Below are positions 49,088 to 64,000 of a DNA stretch of 64,000 nt, one piece after another (the first letter of the stretch is position 1; the number at the start of each line of letters is the position of its first letter). The notes below the pieces were generated by a model. It did not search any database. It saw nothing but the letters and a program-made list of their open reading frames with translations, and was not told the origin of the DNA. Origin of the DNA: Omphiscola glabra (Eukaryota > Mollusca > Gastropoda > Lymnaeidae); the NCBI GenBank assembly GCA_964017045.1, contig OZ024808.1:8069284-8133283 (forward strand), written 5' to 3'. The position numbers and the translations under genes were made by a program.

Positions 49088-50119
49088 ATCATCAAAAAGA
49101 AAGCAAGTGGTAGAGGAAAAATAATATTTTTGCCTTATTTTAGTCTACATTCTAATAACAATGACGGTCTGTATCATAATATAGGCTTTATAGTCATTAT
49201 AGATTATAGGCCATTGAATGGTGACTTCATAGATGGTGGCTGAATCAACAAGACAAGAAAGTATTATACAGATAGCATATTTTGATTATAAAGCTAATAT
49301 CCTCGTATACAGAAAGGGGCGTGATGTCACAATCACCATCTTTTTTTTAAAAAAACTAAGTCATTTTGATTTAAAGTACAACGGGTATAATGTGGACGTG
49401 GAAGCTTAAATCAAAAGACTGTACAGTAAGATGTGAACTTTTGGCTTAGAGTCTCATTTGTCACGTTACGAAATCCCCTATGAAGCACTATATTCAAGCA
49501 TATTATAATATTGATTGAAACTTATTTTCAAAATAGATTTTATCGTAAACTTTTAATTTTTTTTTTTAAAGTCATCACTTGTAACTTATAAAAAGGAATT
49601 TCGAATGAAGTTGAGGAAATTAAAGTAAAGTAAAAGCTGGACATGTTTGCAGAATGAAAAAACAACAACATAACGGAAATAAAAGGCAAAAATAAAATTC
49701 CAGTATGGTAAAAAATAGGGCGTATGGTAACCATAGTTGTAAACAAAAAATTCACTTTAAAAGTTGTTTAAATGTTAAATTTAGAATCGATCTCGATAAT
49801 ATCTTGATATTTCTCGGATTTTGGTAAATAGTGTTACCACATACGAAAAAATGAATGTATTTGACGACATTTCGAAATGTTCCAAGCTTGTTTTGAATAT
49901 TTTGCTAAAGTAACTTATCAAACGTCACAAATTCATTATTTAACAGTGAACACGTTAAAATACTAGATTTACCAACAGTGAGTTAATATTGAACTTATTT
50001 GTGTCTAGTGACTTAAATTCTAGTCTAGTTCAGTTAACTCTTGACTTTTTACTTTTTAACTGACAGTCTGACAGACACTTGTTAACAACGACAACACTGA
50101 CAACAGTAACAGGGTTGCA

Positions 50120-50467
50120 GCTATTCGGACCCGGGATTCAGACCCAGAGAAGAGTGAGAGGTTGGGTTTATTACAAAATATTATAAATATTGGGCTATTT
50201 CATACAAGGATTCGCCTTGAATTCAAGTGCGTGTTTAGGGTTCAGGTTAGGGTGAGGGATAGATTTAGGGTTCAGGTTAGGGTGAGGGATAGATTTAGGT
50301 CATTTTTTCATTTTGAAAAACTTTTTATTCGTAATTTTAGCAAAAACAGTTATTTTCTTTTTCCACGGCAACCAAGATGGCGGCCGTGTGAGACATCGCT
50401 GTAGAATTGTATGAAATTACCAACTTTTATAAACCCAACCTCTCATACTTTTCCGGGTCCGAATAGC
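50120..50467. mobile_element. MITE with GCTATTCGGACCCGG ends upstream of DHX16
   Basis: GCTATTCGGACCCGG (50,120-50,134) is inverted at 50,453-50,467. The arms continue GAGAGGTTGGGTTTAT after a 15-bp gap. The interior has two copies of a 31-bp GGTTAGGGTGAGGGATAG unit and an AAGATGGCGGC site. The flanks show no clear duplication. Confidence 0.7.
50371..50381 (+). promoter_or_regulatory. YY1-like AAGATGGCGGC inside the MITE
   Basis: Exact AAGATGGCGGC about 970 bp upstream of the DHX16 start codon, within the element above. It could contribute a promoter site; function is inferred only. Confidence 0.3.
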
Positions 50468-51349
50468 CACTTCGTTAACAGCTGACAACAGGACAACGGA
50501 GAGTAGGCCTGTATGTATAACTAACTGTTAGGTTAGATATACCACACACAACAACCTGCAGTTTCAGTTACTGAATTTAAGTGTTTTCTTAATCTTCCTT
50601 AGTATATTATTATAGTTATACTACTAATTCTGCTACAATAACCTACCTGGTCCCTAGCGGGCCTAGCCTACCTCTACTAAACTTAAAGTTTCTGTACTTT
50701 ATTGATGAGAGAAATATAGCGAGTAATCCATTCAGGTTGAACTGAACATAAAGCAATATGTTATTATGTATAAATGTATATGAATAATAATTATAAAAAC
50801 TTGTCAGACACTTTGGTAATTTGTACGCTTGACAATTCCCCCTATTCTACAACCTGTGTGACACTTGACTCAATCTTTTTTAGGCCAATATTATTAACTA
50901 TTTAATTTATTTAATAGAGACATAAAATTAAAGCATACATGGCCCAAGTCGAAGTCATATATCATACAATAAAAAATAAAACATATGCCTATAAAATTTA
51001 GGCCTATTTTAAGTTAAATTAGTCAGGCTAATTCATTTAGCCATTCAATTGATATACACTTGGGTATACTAATATATGCCTACATGAAGAGATCCAACGC
51101 AGAATTTATGTATTGATTCTACACACTTCAGAAGTCCAAACAAATGAGGCCAACACCAACTTTCAAAAGTTTCTGAAATAGAGCATGATTCATCTTGAAA
51201 ACCTTTGCGCCAGCCATTTATCATGGCGAAGGAAAATGAGCTTTCCATTTTATTTTGACCCAAAGTATCTGTAAAAAATGTTATTCTCAAGAATTTATGA
51301 AGGGCTAAATATTTTTTTAAAATTTTTCTTCAGTAAAGTGGGTTCGACC
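50468..51349. other. Upstream region of DHX16
   Basis: No TATA box or CpG-rich stretch stands out. A TTTTTCTTCAG acceptor-like sequence ends about 17 bp before the start codon, so an upstream non-coding exon with a 5' UTR intron is possible. Confidence 0.3.
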
Positions 51350-63713
<12,364 letters not shown>

Positions 63714-63781
63714 TTTTCATTCCTTTGTATTTAAACATCTTGAAAAGATTCAGGCATTTTTACCTAGTTGTACGGGGATTG

Positions 63782-63874
63782 CTACTGATGATGCCAGTAT
63801 TCAATGAGCTGTCCAATGTCATCAGGATGCGCCACAAAATGTGGCAAGGATATTTCTAACACATCTTCATAGAA
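63782..63874 (-). CDS. Probable last exon of an unidentified convergent gene (partial)
   Basis: On the minus strand a GTCTTATTTTGAAG acceptor (inner edge about 63,874) opens a frame containing YIWVSRPFYEDVLEISLP, HFVAHPDDIGQLIEYW and HHQ, then TAG at 63,782-63,784. The frame also stays open upstream of the acceptor for several residues (TLSYFEA). The composition is protein-like, unlike the repeats elsewhere. The stop is 68 bp from the DHX16 stop, so the two genes would be tail to tail with overlapping or abutting 3' UTRs. I do not recognise the protein, and the rest lies beyond the window. Confidence 0.45.
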   Translation of the reverse strand, partial: FYEDVLEISLPHFVAHPDDIGQLIEYWHHQ

Positions 63875-64000
63875 TGGACGACTCACCCAGATGTATGCTT
63901 CAAAATAAGACAGTGTATATACAATTTTTTAATTTTTTTTCTGAGGAATGGCAGCTACAAGATGTGTTGTGCTGGGCATATGAGCAGACACAGATTTGGT

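Noticed and set aside
51069..51290. A 73-codon minus-strand frame just upstream of DHX16 as a divergent gene
   Set aside because: No recognisable domain or splice structure. It is short and overlaps the likely 5' UTR/promoter. I could not support it.

Overview
The window is animal nuclear DNA. It has one well-supported, intron-rich protein-coding gene, four non-LTR retrotransposon (LINE) remnants, several DNA-transposon families and a very dense set of minisatellites. The style (AT-rich spacer, many different 18-59 bp minisatellites, ATCT-type tetranucleotides, LINE 3' ends, hAT-like and piggyBac-like MITEs) suggests a lophotrochozoan, possibly a gastropod mollusc. That is inferred from composition, not from an alignment.

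Layout. From 1 to about 36 kb I can support no complete host gene. The DNA is a chain of unrelated tandem arrays (periods 18, 19, 22, 24, 25, 26, 27, 34, 40, 44, 48, 53 and 59 bp). Between them lie CT/GA tracts, LINE fragments on the minus strand (5.3-6.0, 25.8-26.2, 32.1-33.1 kb) and plus strand (29.7-30.5 kb), and small inverted-repeat elements. One 34-bp array (17.06-18.29 kb) carries the CRE palindrome TGACGTCA in most units. From 36.5 to 38.8 kb there is an AT-rich degenerate array whose units look like splice acceptors on the minus strand.

From 38.86 to 45.65 kb lies a decayed multi-exon, transposase-like gene on the minus strand. A second transposon of 3,650 bp (40,017-43,666) has landed inside it. 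This insert has matching inverted ends beginning GGGGCTGTCC, a 3-bp target duplication, and a broken transposase-like gene of a family I recognise by pattern but cannot name. A three-level nest of short elements with related ends follows at 45,970-47,540.

From 51,350 to 63,713 the plus strand carries a complete 13-exon orthologue of DHX16 (yeast Prp2), a DEAH-box spliceosomal helicase; the assembled frame is 1,034 codons with every helicase motif. Its introns hold minisatellites and hAT-, mariner- and piggyBac-type MITEs. Just past its stop, a short minus-strand reading frame ending at 63,782 looks like the last exon of a convergent neighbour.
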